Part shown: positions 13,211-13,273 of the stretch, piece by piece | Numbering within the stretch: the first letter of the stretch is position 1 | Layout of the letters: the number at the start of each line of letters is the position of its first letter | Source: an uncultured Tissierellia bacterium | GTDB lineage: Bacteria > Bacillota > Clostridia > Tissierellales > Peptoniphilaceae | NCBI GenBank assembly: GCA_937923265.1 | Contig: CALAJY010000020.1 | Coordinates: forward strand, 1 to 13,273 | Direction of reading: 5' to 3' | DNA: 13,273 bases | Made by a program: the position numbers and the translations under genes | The notes under the pieces: model-generated | Databases searched by the model: none | What the model saw: the letters and a program-made list of their open reading frames with translations, nothing else | Told to the model about the DNA's origin: nothing

Positions 13211-13273
13211 AAAATAATGTGAATAACTTTGAGTTTAAATAATTCAAAATTAACGAGTCAGAATTGAACTCGA

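Noticed and set aside
13211..13273. Start of 16S rRNA inside the window
   Set aside because: The conserved 16S 5' sequence is not present; the window ends within the leader.
1..13273. Mobile elements, CRISPR arrays or defence systems
   Set aside because: No transposase, integrase, long direct repeats or spacer-repeat arrays were seen; the content is mostly metabolic and transport genes in ordinary order.

Overview
The window looks like the chromosome of a low-to-moderate GC Bacillota bacterium. The support is strong AGGAGG-type ribosome binding sites, TTGACA/TATAAT-type promoters, U-tract terminators, a GntR/YtrA-type regulator with its ABC transporter, a Staphylococcus-type class I aldolase, and a Streptococcus-type dihydropteroate synthase. 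Coding DNA seems roughly balanced in GC, while the spacers are A/T-rich. An anaerobic clostridial or tissierellial lineage is plausible (Fe(II) transport, clostridial-type HD protein), but genus cannot be told from this sequence. No mobile element, CRISPR array, tRNA or phage gene was seen.

Layout. (1) Positions 1-3216, minus strand: the 5' part of a class I fructose-bisphosphate aldolase gene, cut by the window edge, preceded by a ferrous iron transporter with FeoA fused to FeoB. (2) Positions 3350-4117, plus strand: a TIM-barrel sugar-phosphate isomerase/epimerase-like protein ending in a strong terminator. (3) Positions 4148-6282, plus strand: a compact cassette of GntR/YtrA-type repressor, ABC ATPase and membrane permease. 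It has a near-consensus promoter, a dyad operator over the predicted start site, and a long terminator shared with the convergent hemolysin-III-like gene (6307-6951, minus).

(4) Positions 7092-9393, plus strand: folC and folP, overlapping by 14 bases. (5) Positions 9501-10343, minus: a pirin; positions 10491-10967, plus: a hotdog-fold thioesterase-like protein. (6) Positions 11048-12909, minus strand: folE, an HD-domain protein, and a folB-folK fusion, tightly packed. (7) Positions 12910-13273: no gene. This stretch holds the folE upstream region and, facing the other way, tandem strong promoters and an antitermination-like box typical of an rRNA operon; the 16S gene would lie just outside the window.

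Together the two fol blocks encode most of the pathway from GTP to dihydrofolate and polyglutamylated folate: FolE, FolB, FolK, FolP and FolC. The step with no recognised enzyme is removal of phosphates from dihydroneopterin triphosphate. The HD-domain protein, translationally coupled to folE and lying just before folBK, is a reasonable candidate for that step and is the most interesting object here. This is inference from position and fold, not demonstrated function.
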